Of a stretch of DNA of 45,056 nt, positions 36,136-44,933 are shown one piece after another. The DNA comes from Ignavibacteriota bacterium. GTDB taxonomy: Bacteria; Bacteroidota; Ignavibacteria; Tepidaquicellales; OLB5. Position numbers and translations under genes: made by a program. The stretch is taken from the NCBI GenBank assembly GCA_003820375.1, contig RPQH01000031.1, positions 1 through 45,056 of the forward strand, given 5' to 3'. Below the pieces are notes generated by a model. The model saw nothing but the letters and a program-made list of their open reading frames with translations, searched no databases and was not told where the DNA came from. Positions within the stretch are counted from its first letter, which is position 1, and the number at the start of each line of letters is the position of its first letter.

Positions 36136-36591
36136 ATGAAACTAATTATTTCAACAATAGTTGCAGGTATTGTATTGTTCATTCTCGGCTGGGTGTTTTA
36201 CGGGATGCTATTTATGGATTATTTCTCAACACATTATGCCAAAATGCAGCGTTCACCTGAAGATATGAAGATGTGGGCAATTGCCTTATCATGTTTGCTC
36301 CAGGGATTCTTCCTGTCATTTATTTATCCGCGTATGTATAAAAGCGGGTCTCCGGTCGGGAACGGGCTGAAATACGGCATAATCATTGGCCTATTCATGT
36401 CACTGCCTTATATGTTTTCAAGCTGGGCAACTATGCCTATAACATATAGAGTGGTAATTGTAGATGCTGCCATTTTGTTTGTGATGATATTTATTGCTTG
36501 CATAGCGGTCGCACTTGTATATGGCAGAAGGGAACCGGAAAAAATCGTATTAAAGGAATCTCCCGGCGTTACTGCAAAAGCAACAACTTAA
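36136..36591 (+). CDS. Small integral membrane protein (DUF1761-like)
   Basis: This is a 151-residue inner-membrane protein with four predicted helices at about 4-26, 47-65, 77-97 and 103-127, and a short charged cytoplasmic tail (R-R-E-P-E-K). The first helix followed by G-W-V-F-Y-G-M-L-F resembles the N-terminus of DUF1761-type proteins (F-x-x-G-x-x-W-Y). Assignment is tentative and no function is known. A strong ribosome site (AGAGGGG) precedes the ATG by 5-6 bases. The gene is monocistronic, with its own terminator at 36617. The 228-bp gap upstream shows nothing recognisable. Confidence 0.75.
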   Translation: MKLIISTIVAGIVLFILGWVFYGMLFMDYFSTHYAKMQRSPEDMKMWAIALSCLLQGFFLSFIYPRMYKSGSPVGNGLKYGIIIGLFMSLPYMFSSWATMPITYRVVIVDAAILFVMIFIACIAVALVYGRREPEKIVLKESPGVTAKATT

Positions 36592-36616
36592 AAGCTATAA
36601 AAAATGTTGTCATCAT

Positions 36617-36646
36617 AACGTCCGGCTTTGTTCGGACGTTTTTTTT
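36617..36646 (+). terminator. Intrinsic terminator of the DUF1761-like gene
   Basis: A perfect 8-bp stem AACGTCCG/CGGACGTT has an 8-nt loop and an eight-T run. It lies 25 bp after the stop codon and 40 bp before the metal ATPase gene. Confidence 0.93.
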
Positions 36647-36687
36647 AACTGGAACCCGACTTTGTTAAGATTTATTGGAGATAAAAA

Positions 36688-38793
36688 ATGCAGGAACATA
36701 AAAATTTACATAAACACGAAGCACATCATCCTGAACATGATGTTCAAATGCATCATCACCAAATGAATAACGGCGATAAAATGCAAGAAATGGCAAATCA
36801 TAAGGAACATAAAAGCCATGGAGGCCATGCACATCATGAAGGAATGATAGATGATTTTAAGAGAAGGTTTTATATAAGCCTTATAGTTACCATTCCTATA
36901 ATTATTCTTACACCGATGCTTCAGCATTGGGTGGGGTTGGGCGATGTTCTGCGGTTTTCGGGTGATTTATATATTTTATTCGCATTATCATCGTTTGTTT
37001 ATTTCTATGGCGGGTACCCGTTTCTTAAAGGGTTTACAGATGAAATAAAAACCGGTAAGCCGGGAATGATGACTCTGATTGCAGTAGCAATTACAATTGC
37101 TTTTGTTTACAGCAGTGTAGTTGTATTCGGTTTAAAAGGAGATATATTCTTCTGGGAAACAGCTACGTTAATTGATATTATGCTTCTCGGTCACTGGATT
37201 GAAATGAAATCCATTATGGGTGCTTCACGTGCTTTGGAGAACCTTGCAAAAATTTTGCCCTCAGAAGCTCATTTGAAATCAGATGATGGAAATGTTAGGG
37301 ATGTACCAATAGAGCAATTACAAATAGGAAACAAAATTTTGATTAAGCCGGGAGAGAAAATTCCTGCTGACGGAGAAGTAGTAGATGGTGAAACTTCCAT
37401 AAATGAATCAGTATTAACAGGTGAATCAAAACCTGCATCAAAATCAAAAGGGGATTCGGTTATTGGAGGCTCAATAAATGTTGAAGGTTCTATCACAGTA
37501 GAAGTGAAAAGGACAGGCAAAGACTCATTTTTATCACAGGTGATAGAGCTGGTTAAATCAGCGCAGGAAAGTAAATCAAGAACACAGGATTTAGCAAACA
37601 GAGCGGCTTTATGGCTTACTATAATTGCATTTGTATGCGGAGGGTTAACCTTAGCCGCATGGCTTATTCTGGAGGATATGGGTCTGGCATTTGCATTAGA
37701 AAGAACTGTTACGGTTATGGTTATTACATGTCCGCATGCATTAGGACTTGCAGTGCCTTTAGTTGTTGCAGTATCCACTTCTCTGGCTGCAAAGAGAGGA
37801 TTGTTGATACGGGACAGGTTAGCTTTCGAAAATGCACGGAAGATAAATGCAGTGATTTTCGATAAAACCGGAACATTAACTGAAGGAAAATTTGGAGTTA
37901 CTGAAATTGTGCCGCTTGATGTAATGAAAAACGAAGATATACTTTCTTATGCTGCATCAATAGAAAGTTTATCTGAACATCCAATTGCACAGGCAATTGC
38001 AAATTCAGATACTGTTAAAAAAGAAGTGAAAAGCTTTAAAGCAATACCGGGCAAAGGTGCAGAAGGAATTATCGATGGCAAGAAAGTAATGGTTGTTAGT
38101 CCAGGGTATTTAAGAGAGAAAAAAATGAATTATGAAAATGTAAATATAAATAAATTATTTGAGCAGGGGAAGACTGTTGTATTTTTATTAATTGAAAATG
38201 AATTAAAAGGAGCAATTGCATTATCAGATATTATCCGTAATGAATCAAAAGAAGCGGTGAAACAATTAAAGGAGATGGGTATAAAGTGCATGATGCTGAC
38301 CGGTGATAATAAGCAGGTAGCTCAATATGTATCTGAAGAAATTGGGCTGGATGAATTTTTTGCAGAAGTACTGCCCGATAAGAAATCTGAAAAGGTAAAG
38401 GAAGTGCAGTCACGCGGATATACAGTTGCGATGGTAGGTGACGGAGTAAATGATGCACCTGCATTAGCACAGGCAGATGTGGGAATTGCAATAGGTGCAG
38501 GAACAGATGTAGCTGTTGAGACAGCTGATATAGTACTGGTAAAAAACAATCCGCAGGATGTTGTATCAACTATAGAGCTTGCAAAAGTAACTTACAAAAA
38601 AATGGTCCAGAATCTCTTTTGGGCAACAGGATACAATGCATTTGCTATACCTCTTGCAGCGGGAGTATTATTTTCACTTGGTATATTATTAAGCCCTGCT
38701 TTAGGTGCTGTGCTAATGTCATTAAGTACGGTTATAGTTGCAGTAAATGCGAGAATGATGAAAGTTAAGAGTTCGAGAGTTGAGAATTTTTGA
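36688..38793 (+). CDS. copB: CopB-type heavy-metal P1B-ATPase
   Basis: This is a 701-residue inner-membrane metal exporter. The first ~52 residues are extremely rich in His and Met (H-K-H-E-A-H-H, Q-M-H-H-H-Q-M, G-G-H-A-H-H) and replace the usual Cys-x-x-Cys metal-binding domain. The transmembrane metal site is Cys348-Pro-His350, the CPH motif of the P1B-3 (CopB) group, usually linked to copper or silver export. Other landmarks are the actuator T-G-E-S, phosphorylation site D392-K-T-G-T-L-T, nucleotide-domain S-E-H-P and the hinge [10 protein letters not shown]. The last seven residues before the stop (S-S-R-V-E-N-F) are encoded by a degenerate tandem repeat that continues beyond the stop, so the natural C-terminus has probably been replaced. 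No regulator gene is adjacent. Confidence 0.95.
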   Translation: MQEHKNLHKHEAHHPEHDVQMHHHQMNNGDKMQEMANHKEHKSHGGHAHHEGMIDDFKRRFYISLIVTIPIIILTPMLQHWVGLGDVLRFSGDLYILFALSSFVYFYGGYPFLKGFTDEIKTGKPGMMTLIAVAITIAFVYSSVVVFGLKGDIFFWETATLIDIMLLGHWIEMKSIMGASRALENLAKILPSEAHLKSDDGNVRDVPIEQLQIGNKILIKPGEKIPADGEVVDGETSINESVLTGESKPASKSKGDSVIGGSINVEGSITVEVKRTGKDSFLSQVIELVKSAQESKSRTQDLANRAALWLTIIAFVCGGLTLAAWLILEDMGLAFALERTVTVMVITCPHALGLAVPLVVAVSTSLAAKRGLLIRDRLAFENARKINAVIFDKTGTLTEGKFGVTEIVPLDVMKNEDILSYAASIESLSEHPIAQAIANSDTVKKEVKSFKAIPGKGAEGIIDGKKVMVVSPGYLREKKMNYENVNINKLFEQGKTVVFLLIENELKGAIALSDIIRNESKEAVKQLKEMGIKCMMLTGDNKQVAQYVSEEIGLDEFFAEVLPDKKSEKVKEVQSRGYTVAMVGDGVNDAPALAQADVGIAIGAGTDVAVETADIVLVKNNPQDVVSTIELAKVTYKKMVQNLFWATGYNAFAIPLAAGVLFSLGILLSPALGAVLMSLSTVIVAVNARMMKVKSSRVENF

Positions 38794-38815
38794 GAGTTGT
38801 GAGTTTGAGAGTTAG
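38768..38815. repeat. Degenerate GAGAGTT repeat overlapping the copB stop codon
   Basis: AGAGTT recurs at spacings of about 8-9 bp with substitutions (AGAGTTCG, AGAGTTGA, GAGAGTTG, TGAGTTTG, AGAGTTAG). The repeat starts inside the last eight codons of copB and runs 22 bp past its TGA (38791-38793). Its units resemble the AGAGTTCGT units (minus strand) at 9902. Confidence 0.75.
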
Positions 38816-38840
38816 TTTTGGAAAGACATTGGCAGTAAAT

Positions 38841-38866
38841 AACCCCGCAATTGCGGGGTTTTTTTT
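38841..38866 (+). terminator. Intrinsic terminator of copB
   Basis: A perfect 10-bp palindrome AACCCCGCAA/TTGCGGGGTT, with the central AATT forming the loop, is followed by six further Ts. It lies just after the degenerate repeat. Confidence 0.95.
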
Positions 38867-38924
38867 ATTCACAGATTCCGAATTTTCATATTGCTATATT
38901 CGTATTCAATATTAAAATTACAGG

Positions 38925-40154
38925 ATGTTATTCGAAAGGTTTATTGCAGGCAGGTATCTGCTTTCTAAAAAGAAGATTCAGTTTATTACCATAATCACTT
39001 TTATATCTATTGTTGGAGTGGCTATCGGTGTAGCGGCGTTAATAGCAGTGTTATCTGTGTTTAATGGCTTTAATCAATACCAGACAAAAGCATTAACCGG
39101 CTTTGACCCGCATTTACGGATTGAACCGCAGGGTGATAATAAGCTGGTTGACTATAACCTGCTTATCAGTAAAGTAAAGGATGAATCTGAAATAACAGGT
39201 ATTGCCCCTTTTACTATGAATAAAGGTGTGATTTCTTCCAAAAGGGATAACATTGTGGTTTTTTTAAAAGGAGTGGACGATAAAAAAATTGCTGAAGTAT
39301 CTAATGTAAAAGATGAAACATCAATTGGTGATTTTGTTTTTAAGGACAATGAGAATTTCGGCGGGATTATATTAGGGCAAACATTAGCGGCTAAGCTTAT
39401 GGCAAGAGTACTGGATACGCTTACTGTAATGAGCACCTCAGGAATGGAACAGGCACTTACACAGATTGTTACACCCAAATCTTTAAAGTTTGTAGTGAGA
39501 GGCATTTTCGATGCTAACAACAGGGACTATGACAAATACTATGCATTTATTTCAATCCGCTATGCTCAGCAATTATTTGACCTTGGCAGCTCGGTAAATG
39601 GTGTGGAAATAAGACTGAACAATATTAATAATTCGGAGAGTTTTAAACAAAAAATTCAGCCTGTTGTGGGGCAGGAGTTTGCAGTAAGCACATGGTATGA
39701 CCTTCACAGTGATTTATATTCCGTTATGAACCTGGAAAGATGGGTTGCTTATGTAATTCTTTCACTGATTATTGCAGTAGCAACATTTAATATACTTGGC
39801 TCACTCACTATGACCGTAATTGAAAAGAAACGCGATATTGGAATATTGAAAACGATGGGTTCAACAAATGGAAGTATAATAAAAATATTTATGTTTGAAG
39901 GAATTTTAATAGGAATTTACGGAACAATATCCGGATGCCTGCTCGGTTTAGCTGTATGCCTTCTCCAGATTAAATATAAATTGTTTGCACTCGATGTAAC
40001 GGTGTATTCGATTGATGCACTGCCAATCGATATGAGATGGACAGATTTTGTATTTGTAGGACTGGCAGCAATGATATTATCATTCCTTGCATCACTTTAT
40101 CCTGCATTAAGAGCTGCTAAGCAGGAACCGATTAAAGCCATAAGATGGGAATAA
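38925..40154 (+). CDS. LolC/LolE-family lipoprotein-release ABC permease
   Basis: This is a 409-residue inner-membrane protein. Helix 1 is at ~18-45 (I-T-F-I-S-I-V-G-V-A-I-G-V-A-A-L-I-A-V-L-S-V-F-N-G-F), followed by a large periplasmic MacB-core-like domain (~46-265). A FtsX domain then contributes three helices near 272-295, 318-345 and 373-395. The N-terminal F-I-A-G-R-Y-L-L-S-K-K and the loop E-K-K-R-D-I-G-I-L-K-T-M-G-S-T are characteristic of LolC/E. With LolD, 17 bp downstream, it should extract lipoproteins from the inner membrane for delivery to the outer membrane. Only one permease gene is present, so it probably works as a homodimer as in LolF-type systems, or with a partner elsewhere. 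Confidence 0.93.
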   Translation: MLFERFIAGRYLLSKKKIQFITIITFISIVGVAIGVAALIAVLSVFNGFNQYQTKALTGFDPHLRIEPQGDNKLVDYNLLISKVKDESEITGIAPFTMNKGVISSKRDNIVVFLKGVDDKKIAEVSNVKDETSIGDFVFKDNENFGGIILGQTLAAKLMARVLDTLTVMSTSGMEQALTQIVTPKSLKFVVRGIFDANNRDYDKYYAFISIRYAQQLFDLGSSVNGVEIRLNNINNSESFKQKIQPVVGQEFAVSTWYDLHSDLYSVMNLERWVAYVILSLIIAVATFNILGSLTMTVIEKKRDIGILKTMGSTNGSIIKIFMFEGILIGIYGTISGCLLGLAVCLLQIKYKLFALDVTVYSIDALPIDMRWTDFVFVGLAAMILSFLASLYPALRAAKQEPIKAIRWE

Positions 40155-40171
40155 AAAATTAATTATATAAA

Positions 40172-40861
40172 TTGGATAACAAAATAATAGTTAAAACCTC
40201 AGAACTCGTAAAAGAATATAAGATATCGAAAGATAAAAGCTTAAGGGTATTAAAAGGAATAAACCTTGTAATTTATGAAGGTGAAATTGTATCCATAATA
40301 GGTGCATCAGGAGCCGGTAAAAGCACATTGCTTCATCTGCTCGGAACACTGGATAAGCCTTCCAGCGGAGAAGTGCAGTACGAAGGTGAGAATGTATTTA
40401 AGTTAAGCAGTGATAAGCTTGCGAAGTTCAGAAATTCAAAGATAGGATTTATATTTCAATTCCATCATTTACTTCCGGAGTTTACTGCAATTGAAAATGT
40501 TTCGCTTGCTTCAATGATATCGGGTAAATCGTTTAAAGAGGTTTACAATTCAGCAAAAAATATATTGACAGATGTAGGATTAGGTGACAGATTGGAACAT
40601 AAGCCTTCAGAGCTGTCCGGTGGTGAGGCACAGCGGGTTGCAATAGCACGTGCTTTGATAAATTCACCGCGGATTATTTTTGCCGATGAGCCTACAGGAA
40701 ATCTTGATACGAAAAACAGCGATGAAGTGATGAACTTAATATTTGACCTGAGGAAAAAGTATAACCAGACATTTGTGATTGTAACACATAACGAGAGATT
40801 TTCAGCTATGACAGACAGGACACTGAAGATGGTGGACGGACAGATTGTGAATCATCATTGA
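40172..40861 (+). CDS. lolD: LolD-type ABC transporter ATPase
   Basis: This is a 229-residue cytoplasmic ATPase. Walker A is G-A-S-G-A-G-K-S-T (~42-50), the Q-loop is [12 protein letters not shown], the signature is [15 protein letters not shown] and Walker B is [21 protein letters not shown] is the LolD/MacB-type Q-loop sequence. Translation starts at TTG (40172), the first possible start after the permease stop (17-bp gap), in an A/T-rich leader without a Shine-Dalgarno site. It pairs with the upstream permease. An 8-bp repeat begins about 16 bp after the stop. Confidence 0.95.
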   Translation: MDNKIIVKTSELVKEYKISKDKSLRVLKGINLVIYEGEIVSIIGASGAGKSTLLHLLGTLDKPSSGEVQYEGENVFKLSSDKLAKFRNSKIGFIFQFHHLLPEFTAIENVSLASMISGKSFKEVYNSAKNILTDVGLGDRLEHKPSELSGGEAQRVAIARALINSPRIIFADEPTGNLDTKNSDEVMNLIFDLRKKYNQTFVIVTHNERFSAMTDRTLKMVDGQIVNHH

Positions 40862-40870
40862 TGTTTGCAG

Positions 40871-40912
40871 GATGAAGGTTGGAAAGTTGGAAGGTTGAAA
40901 AAATTGAAAGGT
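40871..40912. repeat. Short octamer repeat (RTTGRAAR) downstream of lolD
   Basis: Four imperfect octamers (GTTGGAAA, GTTGGAAG, GTTGAAAA, AATTGAAA) start at 40878. The consensus matches the 16-copy array at 19141. CTTTCCAAC at 40919-40927 is complementary to the first unit, so a hairpin is possible. Confidence 0.75.
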
Positions 40913-40999
40913 TTCACTCTTTCCAACATTTCTATTTAGGAAAGAGAGCAATACTTCGAATGTAAAAAGTATTGAAATTTTTGAAACAGAAATATTTTA

Positions 41000-43066
41000 T
41001 TGAAGAGTATATATTTATTAATATTATTATTCATCTTATTTTCCTCAGCTATCTATGGACAGGATACAGCAAAGGTTACCGGTCCTTCGGATAGCGGAAG
41101 AGTAACTATCCGTTCAGATTCATTAAGAGCTATTAATCCCGAAGATACTGTAAGAATTCCACCTCCGTTTATTGCAAATTATAAATACCAGTATATAAAC
41201 ATCTCAAATCCCGATACTATTTCACGCAGCAGGTTTTTATGGATGCCTCTTAAAGTATTTGAGGATGTTGCTAATTATTTACCCGGATATTTCCTTAACT
41301 TTATGGATGCGGGACAGGTGAACAGGATGAATTACAATCAGCTTGACCAGCACTATACTGCATTGCTAAGGCATGGAAGGCCTTTGAATGACCTGTTCGA
41401 TGGAAGTCTGGATATGAATTTATTATCAAGGAATGAAATATCTGTACTTGAACTCTCAAACGGTTTTGGCAATTCTTTGTATAACTATGCAAACAATATA
41501 AACATCATACAAAGGCAGCTATTCCGTTTTACACCATACTCGGAAATCAGCTATTATGATGACAGGTATGAAAATATTTTTCTTGATGGAAATTTTCATA
41601 TGAATTTTTCAAGATATCTGAATTTTAATTTCGGAATAACAAAACATTCATATGACGGGAAGTATATAAATTCTGATTTCGACAAATGGCTTGGAAGATT
41701 TAACTTCAATTATATCGGCTCGAAAAAATTCAATGCTTTCCTTTATCTAAATTATTCACGTATTCAACGCGGATTAAATGAAGGGCTGTACCCGGTAACC
41801 TTACCCGGCACAGATAAAACCAGCTTATATGAAGCTTCAACATATGTGAATAATCCCGATGCCTATGAAATAAGAGAAAGGTTTGATGTAGATGCAGGAG
41901 GAATTTTTACTTACGGTAAGAATGAAAATTCATTTACAAAATTTCAATTGTTTGTAAGCAATTCTTTCCGAAAATACAGGGACGAGGAGAATAGGGGGCA
42001 GTTCCAGCCGCTAAACGGAATTTATATTAAAGATAATATTCACTGGATAAATTACGGTGCAAAGGTTATACAAAATTTCGATATACCGCTTACCAAAAAG
42101 GTTAATTTAAATTCAAGAACAGAAGCCGAAGTTGACCTCGATATCATTTTTGCAAATACTTTTTATTATACAAAACAAGAATCTAACAGGCAATTTTTAC
42201 TGCAGGAATTAAATCTTAATTACGGGAAATATAATGTTGGTGGTTATGTTAAGCTTTCTAAATATGCTTATGCAAGCGATAAATACTATTTTAATTACGG
42301 CTCTAAAATATTGTTCAATGTTTTTTCGGATTCATCAACAGGACTTAATTTGTTTGCAAATTATTCTTTTATGAGACGGCTGCCCGAATACGGAGAGTAT
42401 TCTCCGTTATGGGGTGATATTGAAAAAGTTCATAGCTTACTCGGGGGTTTTGATTTCAGGTTTAATTTTGGAAATCTCAGAGCGGAATATTATTATAATA
42501 GCAGGCTGCAGCATATAGTTAGGCTTGATGTTATTTCAAGCATGATCGACTTGAATAATTATTATAACACTTCAGGAATAAATACAAAGCTGTTTTTAAA
42601 GCTATGGAAATTTGAAATTGACGGTACATATCAATACAATATTTTGCCCGGTGAGGGAACAGAAGTATCACGCGATAATAATTATTATCCAAAACACAGC
42701 GGGAATGTCATGCTGTCATATCATTCACAGCATTTAAATAATAAGCTTGAAATACAAATCGGAGTAAATTCCAGGTTCTGGACTACATTTATAGCTCCGG
42801 TTTACAACGGACATAATAATGAATTCTACAACAGGTTTAATAAGATAGTACAACAAACTCCTTATATCGCTGTATATTCTGTGACTGATAAAGCTACATT
42901 GGACTTCTTTATAAGCGGGAGAATAAGTAAGGCAATTTTCGGGATAACATTTGAAAATATTATAAACAGGCCTGCTGTTACAACTGCAATTTATCCGAAC
43001 CAGCAGAGAGGTGGGCTAGCTAATGTCTTATCGCGGTTTAATGTGACTTGGTACTTCCTCAACTAA
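41000..43066 (+). CDS. Outer-membrane barrel with degenerate TonB-receptor-like plug
   Basis: This is a 688-residue exported protein. The start is TTG (41000), giving M-K-S-I-Y-L-L-I-L-L-F-I-L-F-S-S-A-I-Y-G-Q, a good signal peptide; no in-frame ATG serves instead. Residues ~110-170 (L-L-R-H-G-R-P-L-N-D-L-F-D-G-S-L-D-M-N-L-L ... S-L-Y-N-Y-A-N-N-I-N-I-I) are laid out like the plug of TonB-dependent receptors (V-x-x-x-G-R-P-x-N ... G-x-x-S-x-x-Y-G-x-N-A-x-x-G-V-I-N-I). The hallmark glycines of the last strand are missing and no TonB box or peptidase-like N-domain is visible. The remaining ~500 residues alternate as barrel strands and end in an aromatic-rich W-Y-F-L-N. It could be a TonB-independent porin or a diverged receptor. 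Its 3' end overlaps the convergent glycosyltransferase gene by 39 bp. Confidence 0.78.
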   Translation: MKSIYLLILLFILFSSAIYGQDTAKVTGPSDSGRVTIRSDSLRAINPEDTVRIPPPFIANYKYQYINISNPDTISRSRFLWMPLKVFEDVANYLPGYFLNFMDAGQVNRMNYNQLDQHYTALLRHGRPLNDLFDGSLDMNLLSRNEISVLELSNGFGNSLYNYANNINIIQRQLFRFTPYSEISYYDDRYENIFLDGNFHMNFSRYLNFNFGITKHSYDGKYINSDFDKWLGRFNFNYIGSKKFNAFLYLNYSRIQRGLNEGLYPVTLPGTDKTSLYEASTYVNNPDAYEIRERFDVDAGGIFTYGKNENSFTKFQLFVSNSFRKYRDEENRGQFQPLNGIYIKDNIHWINYGAKVIQNFDIPLTKKVNLNSRTEAEVDLDIIFANTFYYTKQESNRQFLLQELNLNYGKYNVGGYVKLSKYAYASDKYYFNYGSKILFNVFSDSSTGLNLFANYSFMRRLPEYGEYSPLWGDIEKVHSLLGGFDFRFNFGNLRAEYYYNSRLQHIVRLDVISSMIDLNNYYNTSGINTKLFLKLWKFEIDGTYQYNILPGEGTEVSRDNNYYPKHSGNVMLSYHSQHLNNKLEIQIGVNSRFWTTFIAPVYNGHNNEFYNRFNKIVQQTPYIAVYSVTDKATLDFFISGRISKAIFGITFENIINRPAVTTAIYPNQQRGGLANVLSRFNVTWYFLN

Positions 43067-44110
43067 TTTTACACAAGCAGAAAAAACTTCATCGACCGTA
43101 ATTGTTTTTATACATTTAAATTCGTCTTCACCTGTCCATATACATTGCACAGGACGCGGTGAATTAAAGAAACAGGGGCTGCATTCCAGCTCTTTTCTTA
43201 CTATTACGTGCTTATTCTTCCATGGATGAAGCTCTTTGTAATTTGTGTAGGCAAAGATTGCAACCTGTTGAATATTTAACGCTGCGGCAATATGCATTAA
43301 CGCTGTATCATTTGATACAAACAGCTTGCATTTTTGCATCAGTGCCAGGCTTTGCTTAATGTTTGACGTCTCCGGAATGCATGTAAAGCTTGGAATTTCT
43401 TTGTAAATAGATTCATTCAGTTCTTTTTCAGTACCGAATAATAAAATGCTTGCCATATATTTCCTGTGGAGCAGTTTTGCAAGCTCAACATACTTTTCAG
43501 CAGACCAGCGTTTATTAATATGCCTTTTAAATAAAGCAGAGCCCACATGAAATCCGACAATAAACCTGTCTATTAATAAATTATCAATAAGATATTCAGT
43601 TGCATGAACTTCATCGTCAAGTTTTAACTTAATTTCGTATGGTCCCAGCTCATCTTCCTTTGCATTTTTTGCTATTACTTTAACAAGCTCAGAGTTCTCA
43701 AGTACATTATGCCTGTCATTGACTTCTTTCACCAGTATTGAATTCAGAAAATCAAAATTTTTAGCTGAAAAGTTATTGTATTTTGTAGCAATTCTTTTCT
43801 TAGCTCCGAGCATTAAATTCAGAAGGTTATATTCTTTCCTGTTTGAAGGATAGACATTAATGGAATAGTCGTAATGATTTGCACGGATAGTAAGAACCTC
43901 TTTTAATGATTTGAATTTAGATTGATGAAGAAAATCTATGAAATAGATTTTATTTAAATGTGGATTAGTTCTGAAAATATCCTGCACCTGCTGAAACATT
44001 GCCAGCATGTCAATTCTTGCTTCAGGAAAATGTTTTTTAAGCACTGCAAGAGCAGGGGAGAACATAACCGCATCACCGATGCCTGATAATGCGTTTATTA
44101 AAATTCTCAT
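43028..44110 (-). CDS. Glycosyltransferase family 9 (heptosyltransferase-like)
   Basis: This is a 360-residue GT-B enzyme of the ADP-heptose:LPS heptosyltransferase family (GT9). The N-terminal motif is L-S-G-I-G-D-A-V-M-F-S-P-A-L (residues 8-21). The donor-binding C-terminal motif is K-L-F-V-S-N-D-T-A-L-M-H-I-A-A-A-L (around 270-290), and C-S-P-C-F lies near 325. It likely adds a sugar to LPS core or another envelope glycan on the inner face of the inner membrane. The methyltransferase gene ends one base before its start, so both form one transcript. The 3' end overlaps the convergent barrel gene by 39 bp, with no terminator between them. Confidence 0.92.
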   Translation of the reverse strand: MRILINALSGIGDAVMFSPALAVLKKHFPEARIDMLAMFQQVQDIFRTNPHLNKIYFIDFLHQSKFKSLKEVLTIRANHYDYSINVYPSNRKEYNLLNLMLGAKKRIATKYNNFSAKNFDFLNSILVKEVNDRHNVLENSELVKVIAKNAKEDELGPYEIKLKLDDEVHATEYLIDNLLIDRFIVGFHVGSALFKRHINKRWSAEKYVELAKLLHRKYMASILLFGTEKELNESIYKEIPSFTCIPETSNIKQSLALMQKCKLFVSNDTALMHIAAALNIQQVAIFAYTNYKELHPWKNKHVIVRKELECSPCFFNSPRPVQCIWTGEDEFKCIKTITVDEVFSACVKLVEEVPSHIKPR

Positions 44111-44111
44111 T

Positions 44112-44792
44112 TCAGGATTTTTTTATTATTAATAAATATTTATCGTTAAAATCTGTTTTAGAAAGAACCTGTCCGTGTTCACCGAAAACGTTTTTATACC
44201 ATTCAAGCCCGCGCGGCTTTTCTATCCTGTTCAGTCTCAGCTTGTTGGCCAGATAAACATTCTTCTCCGGGTCCCAAATAGTTACTATAAAATAACCATC
44301 TTTTTTTATAGAATTCCAGATATTAGAAATTGCCTTAAAAAATCTGCCGTCATCAGTGATATGCTGTGTAACATCAATCATTACAGCTATGTCAAACTCC
44401 TCTCTGGGCAGTTCAATCTCGCTGATATCACCGAGTATAAAATTATATTCCGGGTATTGTTCTTTTAATTTCTCAACTGAAATTTCAGCAATATCATTTC
44501 CTGTGTATTTCTTAATTCCAAATTCTTTCAGGTATTCGGTCCAATAGCCGACTCCGCAGCCAATTTCCAGAACATTCATGTCAGGAATTATGTTTAAGCC
44601 AATTGTTTTCAAATCATGTGATAATATCCGTTTCTTCTCCTCATACATTTTCAGGTTTTCTTCATTGCTCATCCTGTAGTGTCCGACTCCCTTAAGGTCG
44701 AAAGAATTAGATAACAGGTCATTCCAGAATTTCTTCGGCTTATAATTGAACATCATCTGGAAATATATTTTTATATCGTGTAATAAAGGCAT
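44112..44792 (-). CDS. SAM-dependent methyltransferase, linked to glycosyltransferase 9
   Basis: This is a 226-residue cytoplasmic class I methyltransferase. Motif I is V-L-E-I-G-C-G-V-G-Y-W at 74-84, motif II is Y-T-G-N-D-I-A-E (Asp near 99), and D-I-A-V-M-I-D-V-T-Q-H-I is the catalytic-face segment. It lies one base upstream of the GT9 gene in the same direction, so the pair probably modifies the same envelope glycan or lipid. The exact substrate cannot be read. Its start is 35 bp from the 10-copy nonamer array at 44827, leaving little room for an ordinary promoter between array and gene. Confidence 0.88.
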   Translation of the reverse strand: MPLLHDIKIYFQMMFNYKPKKFWNDLLSNSFDLKGVGHYRMSNEENLKMYEEKKRILSHDLKTIGLNIIPDMNVLEIGCGVGYWTEYLKEFGIKKYTGNDIAEISVEKLKEQYPEYNFILGDISEIELPREEFDIAVMIDVTQHITDDGRFFKAISNIWNSIKKDGYFIVTIWDPEKNVYLANKLRLNRIEKPRGLEWYKNVFGEHGQVLSKTDFNDKYLLIIKKS

Positions 44793-44826
44793 AATTTTAT
44801 AAAATTACGAATGACGAATTAATTGG

Positions 44827-44916
44827 TTTGTAAAGTTTATAAAGTTTGTAAAGTTTGTAAAGTTTATAAAGTTTATAAAGTTTGTAAAGTTTGTAAAGTT
44901 TGTAAAGTTTGTAAAG
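44827..44916. repeat. 9-bp tandem array (TTTRTAAAG), ten copies
   Basis: Ten units fill 90 bp with no indels. Only the fourth base varies (G or A), in the order G-A-G-G-A-A-G-G-G-G. It lies 35 bp upstream of the methyltransferase start and 17 bp before a second, different array. Confidence 0.97.
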
Positions 44917-44933
44917 TGCAATATGTTTCAGTA

